64,000 bases of DNA from Paracoccus saliphilus. GTDB taxonomy: Bacteria; Pseudomonadota; Alphaproteobacteria; Rhodobacterales; Rhodobacteraceae. The stretch lies in contig NZ_CP067140.1 of NCBI RefSeq assembly GCF_028553805.1, positions 2,046,001-2,110,000 on the forward strand. The letters are read 5' to 3'. Every line of letters starts with the position of its first letter. Positions within the stretch are counted from its first letter, which is position 1. The notes beneath the pieces were generated by a model. The model was not told the DNA's origin and ran no database searches. It saw only the letters and a program-made list of their open reading frames with translations. The position numbers and the translations under genes are program-made. Of this stretch, positions 50,852-60,071 are shown in pieces.

Positions 50852-52044
50852 GGCATGTCCTTTCCGATCACGGTTCCATCGCGCGCCGTGACTCGCCCGG
50901 CTTTCACAACCAGCGGTCGCGGCAGGCGCTGCACCAGCGCATGCGACAATGTCTGGCCCTGCAACAGGGTCAGGTCGCCTGCCCCGCCGATCTCGATGCG
51001 GGAATTGTCGCGGCCCATCGCCTGCGCCGCCCCGCCCGAGCAGATATGCAGGGCGTGCTCCAGTTCGAAATCGCAGCGCAGCCCGTTGCGCATGCCGATC
51101 ACCTCGGCGCGGTGCAGCATGTCGGGCAGCCCCCACGGCCCCCAGGTATCGCGGATACCGTCGCAACCGCCGCCCATGCGGATTCCGGCTTCTTTCAGTC
51201 GCATGATCGCGGGCACCTCGGCCGAGGGAGCCCCAGTGGTGAAGATCGGAATATCCAGCGCGGCAATTTCGTCGATCAGCGCCTGCGTGCGCAGCCAGTC
51301 GGGCGCGCCAAGAGCGAATGCGTGGCTGATCCCCACCTTGCCCTGCATACCAAGTGCGCGGGTGCGCTCGAAGATCATCTCCATGCTGAAAGCGCCAAGC
51401 TCGCCGCGCTCGTGCAAATGGATATCGATGGGCTTGCCATGTTTCTGCGCAAGCCCGAAGATCGCGTCCAGCGCGCCTTTCGGATCCCACTCGAAGCCGC
51501 AGGGATCGATGCCGCCGACAATCTCGGCCCCCTGAGCCAGCGCCTCGTCCAGCAGTTCCACGGTGCCGGTGCGCTCCATCATTCCCGATTGAGGGAAGGC
51601 CACGATCTCGATTTCGACATGATCGCGCAGTGCCTCGCGGGTGGCCGTCACGCCCTCGAACATCGCCAGACCGTGACGCGTGTCGATATCGACATGGCTG
51701 CGGATCAGCGTCGCACCATTGGCGATCAGGCCCAGGGCATGGCGCATCGATTGCCGCGCCGGGTCGATGCCGATCTCCAGCCGCTGCTCGCGCTCGTAAT
51801 CGATCCGGCCGCGCAGGGGTTTGACCTCGTCATTTGCATGCCAATCCATGCCCCAGGTGGTCTTGTCGAGATGGGTATGCGCATCAACCAGACCGGGAAT
51901 GGCCAGCCGCCCCCTGCCCTCCTCGACCGGCACGCCCTCGGCCTGCAGCCCCGCGCCCATGTCTGCGATCTTTCCGTCGCGGATCAGGACGTCGGTGGGC
52001 TCGTTTCCCATGGGGCGGATATTTCGGATCAGAAGATCGGCCAT
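50848..52044 (-). CDS. Cytosine deaminase-like amidohydrolase
   Basis: 398-aa amidohydrolase of the CodA-like group. The metal motif is normal here: PGLVDAHTHLDK, then IDIHLHERGE, GISHAFALG and GCDGIRDTWGPWG. Members deaminate or hydrolyse N-heterocycles such as cytosine, creatinine or isoguanine-like rings. It lies 4 bp after oppC and overlaps the second amidohydrolase gene, so two different hydrolases are produced together with the importer. Substrate not determinable. Confidence 0.9.
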   Translation of the reverse strand: MADLLIRNIRPMGNEPTDVLIRDGKIADMGAGLQAEGVPVEEGRGRLAIPGLVDAHTHLDKTTWGMDWHANDEVKPLRGRIDYEREQRLEIGIDPARQSMRHALGLIANGATLIRSHVDIDTRHGLAMFEGVTATREALRDHVEIEIVAFPQSGMMERTGTVELLDEALAQGAEIVGGIDPCGFEWDPKGALDAIFGLAQKHGKPIDIHLHERGELGAFSMEMIFERTRALGMQGKVGISHAFALGAPDWLRTQALIDEIAALDIPIFTTGAPSAEVPAIMRLKEAGIRMGGGCDGIRDTWGPWGLPDMLHRAEVIGMRNGLRCDFELEHALHICSGGAAQAMGRDNSRIEIGGAGDLTLLQGQTLSHALVQRLPRPLVVKAGRVTARDGTVIGKDMP

Positions 52045-52048
52045 TGTC

Positions 52049-53032
52049 TTACCTCAGTTTCGGATTGAGCGCGTCGCGCAGCCAGTCACCGATCATGTTC
52101 ACGGTCACCACCAGGAACGACAGTTGCACCACCGGGAAGACCACGATCCACCAGCTTCCCGAGAACAGGTAGTCATTCCCCAAGCGGATCAGCGTGCCGA
52201 GGCTTGGCTGCCCCGGAGGCATGCCGATGCCCAGAAAGGACAGCGTCGCCTCGGTCAGGATCGCCATGCCGAAATTCAGCGTTGCGGCAACAAAGATCGG
52301 GGTCAGCGTATTGGGCAGGATATGCCCGAGCATGATCCGGCGGCCCGGCACGTTCAGCACGCGCGCCGCAAGGACATATTCCTTCTCGCGCTCGACCGAT
52401 GCCTGCGCGCGGACGGTGCGGGCATATTGGACCCATGACGACAGCACGATGGCCAGCACCAGCACCCCCGCCGCGCCGACATCGCGCAATGACGCGGGCA
52501 GCGCCTGCATGGCCAGCGAGCTGACTAGGATCGCCACCAGGATGGTCGGGATCGACAGAAGCACATCGCCAAGCCGCATCAGCAAGGTGTCGATGATGCC
52601 ACCGTAAAAACCCGCCAAAAGACCAAAGGTGATCCCGACGATCAGCGATAACAGGACAGCGGCAATACCAATGATGATGGACACGCGCGAACCATAGAGG
52701 ATCGCCGACAGCACGTCGCGCCCCTGCGTATCGGTGCCGAGAATGAAGGGCCATTGACCGTCCGATTGCCAGATCGGCGGGATCTCGGCATTCAGCAGGT
52801 CGAGCTGCGCCGCATCATAGGGATTCTGCGGCACGAAGAGTGGCGACAGGAAGGCCGTCACGATCAGGAACAGGAGCAAGATCGCTGCCCCGATCGTCGC
52901 GGGACGCCTGCGGAAGGACTGGTAGATCTCGCCCTCCCGCCACTTGGCGCGCCTGCCGGTTATCTGCGTGGAGGCCTCGGGTCCGTCATCTGGGGCGGGG
53001 GTCATGGCGGAAACTTGATGCTGCTGTGACAT
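52049..53032 (-). CDS. ABC transporter permease (OppC/DppC type)
   Basis: 327-aa inner-membrane permease with a long cytoplasmic N-terminus, six membrane segments and the EAA-type loop (ARVLNVPGRRIMLGHILPNTLTPI). N-terminal RRRPATIGAAILLLFLIVTAFLSPLFVPQNPYD and GTDTQGRDVLSAILYGSRVS are typical DppC landmarks. The start MSQQHQVS at 53032 lies 10 bp after oppB. Confidence 0.93.
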   Translation of the reverse strand: MSQQHQVSAMTPAPDDGPEASTQITGRRAKWREGEIYQSFRRRPATIGAAILLLFLIVTAFLSPLFVPQNPYDAAQLDLLNAEIPPIWQSDGQWPFILGTDTQGRDVLSAILYGSRVSIIIGIAAVLLSLIVGITFGLLAGFYGGIIDTLLMRLGDVLLSIPTILVAILVSSLAMQALPASLRDVGAAGVLVLAIVLSSWVQYARTVRAQASVEREKEYVLAARVLNVPGRRIMLGHILPNTLTPIFVAATLNFGMAILTEATLSFLGIGMPPGQPSLGTLIRLGNDYLFSGSWWIVVFPVVQLSFLVVTVNMIGDWLRDALNPKLR

Positions 53033-53042
53033 GATAAGAACC

Positions 53043-54011
53043 TTACCTTGCGCTGCGCAGGCGCGGATCGATGATCGCGTAGCTGATATCGACCGCCGTG
53101 TTCAGCAACACGAATATGAAGGAAATGATGACCAGGTAGGCGGCCATGACGGGGAAATCGAGAAAGGTCACCGCCTGGATGAACAGCATCCCCATGCCCG
53201 GCCACTGGAACACCGTCTCGGTGATCAGTGCGAAGGCAATCAGCACCCCCACATTCATCGCCGTCATGGTGACCACCGGCATCAGGCAGTTCCGGAGCGC
53301 GTGACGGAACCAGATCTTGCGGCGAGGTATCCCGCGAGCCCTTGCGAATTTAATGAAGTCGGTGCGCAGCACCTCGAGCATCTCTGCCCTGACCAGGCGC
53401 ATGATCAGCGTGATCTGGTAAAGCGACAGGGAAATCGCCGGCAGCACCAGTGCGGCGCGTCCCGAGGGGGTCAGCAAGCCGGTACTCCACCATCCGAAAT
53501 CGACGACCTCGCCGCGTCCGAATGAAGGCGCCCAGCCCAATATGACCGAGAAGACTAGGATCAGCATGATGCCCACGACGAAACTGGGCAGCGAGACACC
53601 GATGATGGAAACGAATTGCAACCCTTCGGCAAACCATCGCCCCCGCCCGATCGCCGTCAGGATACCCAGGGGGATACCCACGACCAGCGAGATCAGCGTG
53701 GCGACCAGCACCAGCTCCATCGTGGCGGGAAAACGCTCGGCGATCAGCCCGATCACGTCCTGGTTATTGCGATAGGACATGCCGAAATCGCCCTGCGCGG
53801 CATTGCCGACAAAGCGCAGGAACTGCACCGGCATGGGATCGTTCAGCCCCATGCGATCGCGCAGCGCATCGCGGTCTGCCTGCGACATTTGTTCATTGGC
53901 CAGCATCTCGACCGGATCGCCGGCGACCTGGAAGATCGCGAAGGCCAGGAACGCCACGGCCATCATGACGAAAACCGCATTGACGAGACGCTTTAGGATG
54001 AAGACCAGCAT
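53043..54011 (-). CDS. ABC transporter permease (OppB/DppB type)
   Basis: 322-aa permease: N-terminal LKRLVNAVFVMMAVAFLAFAIFQVAGDP, MGLNDPMPVQFLRFVGNAAQGDFGMSYRNNQDV, and the EAA loop ARARGIPRRKIWFRHALRNCLMPVVT. Six membrane segments. It follows the binding-protein gene with an intervening very stable hairpin that should reduce its expression relative to the binding protein. Confidence 0.94.
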   Translation of the reverse strand: MLVFILKRLVNAVFVMMAVAFLAFAIFQVAGDPVEMLANEQMSQADRDALRDRMGLNDPMPVQFLRFVGNAAQGDFGMSYRNNQDVIGLIAERFPATMELVLVATLISLVVGIPLGILTAIGRGRWFAEGLQFVSIIGVSLPSFVVGIMLILVFSVILGWAPSFGRGEVVDFGWWSTGLLTPSGRAALVLPAISLSLYQITLIMRLVRAEMLEVLRTDFIKFARARGIPRRKIWFRHALRNCLMPVVTMTAMNVGVLIAFALITETVFQWPGMGMLFIQAVTFLDFPVMAAYLVIISFIFVLLNTAVDISYAIIDPRLRSAR

Positions 54012-54069
54012 CAGTGCCTACTCGTGTCTGGAAAGTTGCGGACCGGAGCATACCGGCCCGGTGGTTTCA

Positions 54070-54093
54070 CGGCATGGCCCGAAGGCCATGCCG
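54070..54093 (-). promoter_or_regulatory. Intercistronic hairpin with UUCG tetraloop
   Basis: On the minus strand CGGCATGGCC-TTCG-GGCCATGCCG: perfect 10-bp stem closed by the extra-stable C(UUCG)G loop, 9 bp after the oppA-like stop. No T-run. It probably protects the binding-protein mRNA 3' end. Confidence 0.7.
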
Positions 54094-54102
54094 CCATCGA
54101 GA

Positions 54103-55665
54103 TTACTCAGCCAGCCTGGTGAGCCAGTGCCGGGCCTTGTTGTCCGGGTTCTGCATGACGGATTCGACGTCTTCCGACATCGCCCAGGCCATCGGCTGCT
54201 GGTAAAGCGGCAGCATCACCAGTTCCTCCTTGGCCATCGCCAAGGCTTCTGTCTCGATCGCCAACCGCTTCTCGCGATCCATCTCGGTCGAGGCCTGTTC
54301 GATCAGCTTGTCGATCTCGGGATAGGACCAGCCACCCCAGTTGAACACGCCCCAGGCCTCGCCCTTGGTATGGATGATCTGCTGCAGGACCGAATAGGCG
54401 TCCATCATCGGCAGGGTCGCCCAACCGATGATATAGACATCCGACTTGCCACCGGCACGCTTGGGTGTCTGCAGCGCCTGCGGAGCGGAATCCAGGGTCG
54501 GGCTGAAGCCCGCGCGGCTCAGCATCGAGACCACGGCGCGGCACAGTTCCTCGTCATTGACATAGGCGTCATTGGTGCAGACCAGGCTGAATTCCAGCCC
54601 TTCATGTCCCGCCTCGGCCAGCAGGGCGCGGGCCTTTTCCGCATCGGCAGCCGGATAGGCGTCCAGCGCCTCGGCATAACCGGGGATCTCGGGCGCGACC
54701 ATCGAACCCGAGGGACGAGACTTGCCGCGGAAAACGCGCTCTGCCAACAGGTCGCGATCTATCGCGATATCGAAAGCCTGGCGCACGCGCAGATCGTTGA
54801 ACGGATTTTCGCGACCGTCCTCGAGTTCTGGCTTGCGGTTGAAACCGAACATGATCGTCCGCAGGCTGGGCGTTTCCATCAAGGTCACACCGGGTGCCGC
54901 CGCCAAACGCTCGAGATCCTGGACCGGCGCCTCCTCGGTGAAATTGATCTCGCCGGACAATAATGCCGCCACACGCGTCGGGGCCGAGGTGATCGGCGTA
55001 AACTCGATCCGATCGATATTGTGGCGTGGTTCGTCCCACCAGTCATCGCTACGGACCAGGACCGTCTCGGCATCCGGGGTGCGGCTTTCGACGACGAAAG
55101 GCCCGGTTCCGTTGGCGTTGTTCGTAGCGTAATTCTCGACACCGGCCGCCGCATCGCTCGGCTTCTCGGCATCGTTATCCTTCAGCCAGCCCGCATCGAA
55201 GATCAGGATATTGGTCAGATCGTTCAGCAAGAGCGGATAAGGGCCGGTCAATTCGATATCGACCGTGTAATCATCGACCTTGGTCGCGGATTTATAGGCT
55301 GGCAGATTGCCTTTGAGCGGCGAGGCCGGATCGCTGACTCGGGTCAGCGACGCGATCACGTCATCGGCGTTGAACTCGGCGCCATCCTGAAACTTCACCC
55401 CTTCGCGCAGATGAAAGCGCCAGACCGCGGGGGAGACGATCTCCCATTCCGTGGCGAGCGCACCCTCGATTTCCAGGTTCTCGTCATAGCGAACCAGCGC
55501 CTCGTACACATGGTTCATGAAAGCGATGGTATAGCTGTCACCGTAGGAATAGGGATCCAGCGAATATATGTCGCGCGCCGAGCCCCAGCGGAGTGTCTCT
55601 GCCTGGGCAGAAACGGCTGTCATCAGCGCCGCCGTGGCCAGTAATCCGGCTTGTGTCGGTTTCAT
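54103..55665 (-). CDS. ABC transporter substrate-binding protein 1 (DppA/OppA family)
   Basis: 520-aa periplasmic binding protein (SBP family 5) with Sec signal (ATAALMTAVSAQA). Landmarks: SARDIYSLDPYSYGD, WEIVSPAVWRFHLREGVKFQDGAEFNADDVIASL and WATLPMMDAYSVLQQIIHTKGEAW. AAGGGAG precedes the ATG. It is closely similar to the protein encoded 74 bp upstream, indicating a tandem duplication. Confidence 0.93.
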   Translation of the reverse strand: MKPTQAGLLATAALMTAVSAQAETLRWGSARDIYSLDPYSYGDSYTIAFMNHVYEALVRYDENLEIEGALATEWEIVSPAVWRFHLREGVKFQDGAEFNADDVIASLTRVSDPASPLKGNLPAYKSATKVDDYTVDIELTGPYPLLLNDLTNILIFDAGWLKDNDAEKPSDAAAGVENYATNNANGTGPFVVESRTPDAETVLVRSDDWWDEPRHNIDRIEFTPITSAPTRVAALLSGEINFTEEAPVQDLERLAAAPGVTLMETPSLRTIMFGFNRKPELEDGRENPFNDLRVRQAFDIAIDRDLLAERVFRGKSRPSGSMVAPEIPGYAEALDAYPAADAEKARALLAEAGHEGLEFSLVCTNDAYVNDEELCRAVVSMLSRAGFSPTLDSAPQALQTPKRAGGKSDVYIIGWATLPMMDAYSVLQQIIHTKGEAWGVFNWGGWSYPEIDKLIEQASTEMDREKRLAIETEALAMAKEELVMLPLYQQPMAWAMSEDVESVMQNPDNKARHWLTRLAE

Positions 55666-55739
55666 TTGATACTCCCTTGTTGAACTTCATCTTGACGCCA
55701 AGCTTCTGCGGCGAGGTCGCCCGGTTAAGCTTTCATCCG

Positions 55740-57305
55740 TTACTCACTCATGCCGGTCAGCCAGTGACGTGGCTTGTTGTCGGCCCGTACTGTCACCTCG
55801 GATATATCGGCGCCCATCGCCCAGGCCATCGGCTGCTGATACAATGGAACCAGAACCACTTCGTCCTTCGCAATCTTCAACGCCTCGCTCTCCAATTCCA
55901 GCCGTTTGGCTTCGTCGGTCTCGATGCTGATCTGCGTGGTGAGCTCGTCGATTTCAGGATAGGACCAATCGCCGTAATTCGCCACACCCTGCGCCTCGTC
56001 GGCACTGGAGAGCACCTGCACCAGCAGGGAATAGGCATCCAGCGTCGGCTCATTCGCCCAGCTCGTGATGAACATGTCGGCCTTGCCGCTGGAGCGCTTG
56101 GGCGATTGCACGGCGCGGGGACCGATATCCAGCCGCGGCGCAAGCCCGACACGGGTCAGCATCGACACGACGGCCTGGCACATCGCCTCTTCATTGACCG
56201 TCTCGTCATTGGCGCAGGTCAGGGTGAATTCGGTGCCAGTCAGCCCGGCTTCCTCGATCAGCGCACTGGCCTTGTCGGGATCGTAAGGCGTCGGTACATC
56301 CAGATCGGCGTCATAACCCGGAATTTCAGGCGCGACCATGGTTCCGGCAATATGAGCCTTGTCGCGCATGATCCGCTTGCCGATCAGCTCGCGATCCACG
56401 GCCATGTCTATCGCCTGGCGCAAACGCAGGTCATTGAACGGATTGGGACGACCATCCGCCAAAGTCTCGCGACGATTGAAGGACAGCATCACCGTGCGTA
56501 GATCGCTGCGTTGGATCACCTCGATCTCCGGGCTTGCCTCGACACGTTCCAGATCCTGGACCGGCACCGCCTCCGTCAGGTCGATCTCGCCCGAAAGCAG
56601 CGCCGCCACCCGTGTCGGTGCCGAGGTGATCGGCGTGAACTCTATCCGGTCAAGGTTATGCTTCGGCTCATCCCACCAGCCCTCGTTGACAACCAGCACG
56701 GTTTCACTGTCGGGCACCCGGCTTTCCAGCATGAACGGGCCGGTTCCGTTGGTGTTGTAGGTCGCGAAATTCTCGGTCTGGGCACCAACGCTGGTCGGCG
56801 CTTCGGCATCATTGTCCGTCAGCCAATCCGCATCGAACATGAAGATATTCGTCATGTCACGCAAAAAGAGCGTGCTGCCCGACGTGGCTTCGATATCGAC
56901 CGTATGATCGTCAACCTTCGTCGTGCTCACATAGGTCGGGATATTACCGCGCAAGGGCGATTCGGGATCGCTGACCCGTTCCATAGAGGCCAGCACGTCA
57001 TCGGCGTTGAACTCTGCTCCATTCTGGAAGGTGACCCCCTTGCGCAGATGGAACCGCCAGGTCGCCGGACCGATCAGCTCCCAGCTTTCGGCCAGGGCGG
57101 GTTCAACCTCGAATTCCGGAGTGTAGCGTACCAGCCCCTCATAGATATGGTTCAGGAATGCCAGGTTGGAGGTAGAGCCCAGGGAATAGGGATCAAGTGA
57201 ATAGATATCCCGAGCACCGCCCCACCGAAGCACATTCTCGGCTGTGGCCATGCCGCCATGCGAGATCATGACCGCCAGCGATGCTCCAAGAAACACCTTA
57301 TTCAT
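55740..57305 (-). CDS. ABC transporter substrate-binding protein 2 (DppA/OppA family)
   Basis: 521-aa periplasmic binding protein, paralogue of the next gene over its whole length (SARDIYSLDPYS versus GARDIYSLDPYS; WRFHLRKGVTFQNGAEFNADDVLASMERVSDPESPLRGNIP). ATG 57305 is fixed by GAGGAGGG upstream and a normal Sec signal (LGASLAVMISHGGMATA). First gene of the minus-strand operon; its promoter region carries GntR-type palindromes. Confidence 0.93.
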   Translation of the reverse strand: MNKVFLGASLAVMISHGGMATAENVLRWGGARDIYSLDPYSLGSTSNLAFLNHIYEGLVRYTPEFEVEPALAESWELIGPATWRFHLRKGVTFQNGAEFNADDVLASMERVSDPESPLRGNIPTYVSTTKVDDHTVDIEATSGSTLFLRDMTNIFMFDADWLTDNDAEAPTSVGAQTENFATYNTNGTGPFMLESRVPDSETVLVVNEGWWDEPKHNLDRIEFTPITSAPTRVAALLSGEIDLTEAVPVQDLERVEASPEIEVIQRSDLRTVMLSFNRRETLADGRPNPFNDLRLRQAIDMAVDRELIGKRIMRDKAHIAGTMVAPEIPGYDADLDVPTPYDPDKASALIEEAGLTGTEFTLTCANDETVNEEAMCQAVVSMLTRVGLAPRLDIGPRAVQSPKRSSGKADMFITSWANEPTLDAYSLLVQVLSSADEAQGVANYGDWSYPEIDELTTQISIETDEAKRLELESEALKIAKDEVVLVPLYQQPMAWAMGADISEVTVRADNKPRHWLTGMSE

Positions 57306-57354
57306 AGATTGCACCCTCCTCATCGTTGACCCCAAGAATGAAGCCATCTCAGTA

Positions 57355-57378
57355 ATTGTCAACTAATTTGTTCACAAT
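57355..57378. promoter_or_regulatory. GntR operator candidates at the binding-protein promoter
   Basis: ATTGTCAAC (57355-57363) and TTTGTTCACAAT (57367-57378), the latter matching the gntR-promoter site at 11 of 12 positions. They lie 50-73 bp upstream of the binding-protein start. Confidence 0.6.
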
Positions 57379-57533
57379 TTTTGTTGGCAAGATATGGATG
57401 ATTAAGCTTTAAGCATGTGCAAAATTTGATGTCGAAACGGAAGTTCTGACGGAAAATACTTCGGTATATGATTGTTTTTAAATACTTTAATAACGTCCTC
57501 TCCGCATTTCGTCCGATTAAACTATTTGCTTGG

Positions 57534-57559
57534 ATTGTTAACAATTTCTGTTATCAATG
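57534..57559. promoter_or_regulatory. GntR operator candidate at the racemase promoter
   Basis: Perfect 12-bp palindrome ATTGTTAACAAT (57534-57545), followed by a degenerate CTGTTATCAAT. It lies 23-48 bp upstream of the hydantoin-racemase-like start. Confidence 0.62.
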
Positions 57560-57581
57560 ATGAGATTCGAGGAGCCTTCGC

Positions 57582-58280
57582 ATGAAACTGGTTGTTATCA
57601 ATCCCAACTCCACCCAATCGATGACGGACAAGATCACCGTCGCAGCCAAGGCTGCGGCAGGACATGCCGTCGAGATCGAAGGCCGCACGGCTCATGGTGC
57701 TCCGGCCAGCATCGAGGGGCATTTCGACGAGGTGATGTGCGCCGCCCACCTGTTGCGCGAGGTGCAGCACGCCGAAACGAACGGGGCCGATGCGATCATC
57801 GTCGCCTGTTTCGACGACCCAGCCATCGGCGCATGCCGCGAGATCGCGACCGGCCCGGTGCTGGGAATCTGCGAGGCCGGTGTGAAAGCGGCCAGCATGA
57901 TCGCCACCTCTTTCTCCATCGTGACCACCCTGCCCCGTTCAGTCCCGATCATCGAGGGATTGGTGCGTCAATATGGCCTCGACCATCTTTGCCGACGCGT
58001 CCGCTCGGCCGAGATTCCGGTACTGGCACTGGAAGAGCCCGGTTCGAACACCCGCCAACTGGTTCGCGACGAGATCCAGCGCGCCGTAGACGAGGATGGT
58101 TGCGAAGCGGTGGTTCTGGGTTGCGCGGGAATGTCCGATCTGACGGAGTGGTTGAGCCGGGAAGCCGGGGTGCCGGTTATCGACGGGGTTACCGTCGCCA
58201 CCAAATTCGCCGAAGCACTAGTGGGTTCCGGACTGGTCACCAGCAAGATCGGCGCATATGCCGTTCCCAACAAGAAGTAG
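57582..58280 (+). CDS. Hydantoin racemase-like Asp/Glu racemase family protein
   Basis: 232-aa member of the aspartate/glutamate racemase superfamily closest in pattern to hydantoin racemases: VVINPNSTQSMTD at the start, Cys in IIVACFDDPAIG (about 76) and Cys in VVLGCAGMSDL (about 182) as the two acid/base residues. It would racemise a 5-substituted hydantoin or similar ring. It is divergent from the ABC operon with two amidohydrolases, which together suggest use of a cyclic amide. GAGGAGCC precedes the ATG. Confidence 0.88.
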   Translation: MKLVVINPNSTQSMTDKITVAAKAAAGHAVEIEGRTAHGAPASIEGHFDEVMCAAHLLREVQHAETNGADAIIVACFDDPAIGACREIATGPVLGICEAGVKAASMIATSFSIVTTLPRSVPIIEGLVRQYGLDHLCRRVRSAEIPVLALEEPGSNTRQLVRDEIQRAVDEDGCEAVVLGCAGMSDLTEWLSREAGVPVIDGVTVATKFAEALVGSGLVTSKIGAYAVPNKK

Positions 58281-58330
58281 CAAAATTCCTCTCGCGCCCG
58301 CTGTCGACCTTTGCTAAGAGGGCATCCGTT

Positions 58331-58415
58331 GCGGGTGTGGCGAAATTGGTAGACGCACCAGATTTAGGTTCTGGCGCCGCAAGGCGTGGGGGTTCAAGTC
58401 CCTCCACCCGCACCA
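58331..58415 (+). tRNA. tRNA-Leu (anticodon UAG)
   Basis: 85 nt including encoded CCA. Acceptor GCGGGTG pairs with CACCCGC; anticodon arm CCAGA-TTTAGGT-TCTGG gives anticodon TAG; a variable arm (CGCCGCAAGGCGT) marks class II; T-arm GGGGGTTCAAGTCCCTCC. Complete and apparently functional. Confidence 0.97.
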
Positions 58416-58626
58416 ACACACAAATAAAATTCGTGCATTTTCAACTTGATACGAGAATTTTGCCTTTTCACCCCCCTAAAGCCCAGCTTGCGGATCACGG
58501 TGGAGGGCGGCCTCTTGTCATCGCCTGTGTTGGCTAAAGGATTGGTAATACGAACATAGGAGCATGGATACCTAAAAGCGAGATCGAGCCATGACGGAAC
58601 GCGACAGGCCAGACTCGCTTCCATGT

Positions 58627-59313
58627 TCAGACATGCAGAAAGCGCTCCTTGATCTCCGGCGTGCCGCGTAACTGGTCGCTGGTGCCGGTCCAGACGACCT
58701 GACCCTTTTCGATCACCACGTGACGGTCGGCGATACGGGTCAGCGCGTCGACATTCTTGTCGATGATCAGGATCGATTCACCCACCGCCTTCAACTGCGC
58801 AAGACAGGCCCAGATCTCGTCGCGGATCAGCGGGGCGAGCCCCTCTGTCGCTTCGTCCAGCACCAGCAACCGGGGATTGGTCATCAGCGCGCGGCCAATC
58901 GCCAGCATCTGCTGCTCGCCCCCTGAAAGCTGGTTCCCCATATGCCCCATCCGCTCGGCCAGGCGCGGAAACAGCGACAGAACCCGGTCCAGAGACCATT
59001 GCCCGGGCCGAGCCATGGCGACCAGGTTCTCGCGCACGGTCAGCGTGGGAAAGACCTGCCGCCCCTCGGGGACAAGCCCCAGACCTGCGCGGGCGATGCG
59101 ATGCGGGGCGGCATTGGTCAGATCCACACCATCCACAACGACCCTGCCCGCACGCGCCTTCAGCAACCCGAAGATCGTGTTCACCGTCGTCGTCTTGCCC
59201 ATGCCATTGCGTCCGAGCAGCGTGACGAATTCTCCGTCGCCGACCTGCAGTCCGATGTCATACAGCACCTGGCTTTCGCCATAGGCGGCTTGGAGTGCCT
59301 CGACCTGTAGCAT
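58627..59313 (-). CDS. Branched-chain amino acid-type ABC transporter ATP-binding protein LivF
   Basis: 228-aa ATPase of the HAAT family: Walker A GRNGMGKTTT, ARAGLGLVPEGRQVFPTLTVREN, signature LSGGEQQMLAIGRAL, Walker B LLVLDEATEGLAP. Last gene of a five-gene operon. ATG 59313 overlaps the livG stop (TGATG); a GTG one codon earlier is possible. Confidence 0.94.
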   Translation of the reverse strand: MLQVEALQAAYGESQVLYDIGLQVGDGEFVTLLGRNGMGKTTTVNTIFGLLKARAGRVVVDGVDLTNAAPHRIARAGLGLVPEGRQVFPTLTVRENLVAMARPGQWSLDRVLSLFPRLAERMGHMGNQLSGGEQQMLAIGRALMTNPRLLVLDEATEGLAPLIRDEIWACLAQLKAVGESILIIDKNVDALTRIADRHVVIEKGQVVWTGTSDQLRGTPEIKERFLHV

Positions 59314-60071
59314 CACGCGCCCTCCTCTGCCGTCTCTTCACCCAGATAGGCGGCGCGCACCCTGGGATCGCTCCGAACGTTGTCTGGCGTGCCGGTGGCA
59401 ATGATCCGGCCATAGACCAGCACACTGATCCGGTCGGCCAGTGAAAACACCGCATCCATATCGTGCTCGATCAGCACTAGGGTAATTTCACCCTTGAGGC
59501 TGCGCATCACCTCGACCAGGCGGTCGGCTTCCTGCCCGCTGGTTCCGGCGAGCGGTTCGTCCAGCAGCAAGAGTTTCGGCGCAGTGGCGAGCGCGATTGC
59601 CAGTTCCAATTGCCGCTTCTCGCCGTGGCTGAGACTGCCTGCACGGAAAAACGCGCGTTCGGCAATACCGACACGGGTAAGCATTTCCAATGCCACTTCG
59701 TTCAGCGCATGTTCCCCGGCCACAGGGCTGAAAAAGCGAAAACTGCTTCCCTGCCGTGCCTGCACCGCCGCCGCGACATTTTCCAGCGCGGTAAAGCCCG
59801 GCAGGATCGAGGTGATCTGGAAACTGCGCGACATGCCCGCCCGCACCCGCGCATGCATCGGCTTGCCCATCATCTCGGCCCCGTTGAAGCGCACCGCCCC
59901 GGCATCCGATGGGGTCTGTCCCGAAAGCTGCGCGATCAGCGTGGATTTTCCCGCACCATTGGGGCCGATGATGGCATGCAGTTCTCCCTCCTCGACGCTC
60001 AGGTCAAGATCATCGGTCACCTTCAGCGCCCCGTAAGCCTTGCGCAATCCACGAATATCCAGAAGGCTCAT
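59313..60071 (-). CDS. Branched-chain amino acid-type ABC transporter ATP-binding protein LivG
   Basis: 252-aa ATPase: Walker A GPNGAGKSTL, MSRSFQITSILPGFTALENVAAA typical of LivG, signature LSHGEKRQLELAIAL (SHGE variant) and Walker B LLLLDEPLAGTS. ATG 60071 with AGGAG upstream overlaps livM by 4 bp; a frame reaching 60182 is just readthrough inside livM. Confidence 0.94.
   Translation of the reverse strand: MSLLDIRGLRKAYGALKVTDDLDLSVEEGELHAIIGPNGAGKSTLIAQLSGQTPSDAGAVRFNGAEMMGKPMHARVRAGMSRSFQITSILPGFTALENVAAAVQARQGSSFRFFSPVAGEHALNEVALEMLTRVGIAERAFFRAGSLSHGEKRQLELAIALATAPKLLLLDEPLAGTSGQEADRLVEVMRSLKGEITLVLIEHDMDAVFSLADRISVLVYGRIIATGTPDNVRSDPRVRAAYLGEETAEEGA

Noticed and set aside
49400..51535. 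A 711-codon plus-strand frame opposite the two amidohydrolase genes.
   Set aside because: Both minus-strand genes under it have clear family motifs and coupled starts; the plus-strand product resembles nothing and is an artefact of codon bias.
58331..58415. tRNA-Leu as attachment site of an island.
   Set aside because: The tRNA is intact, no integrase lies beside it, and I saw no repeated 3' fragment in the window.
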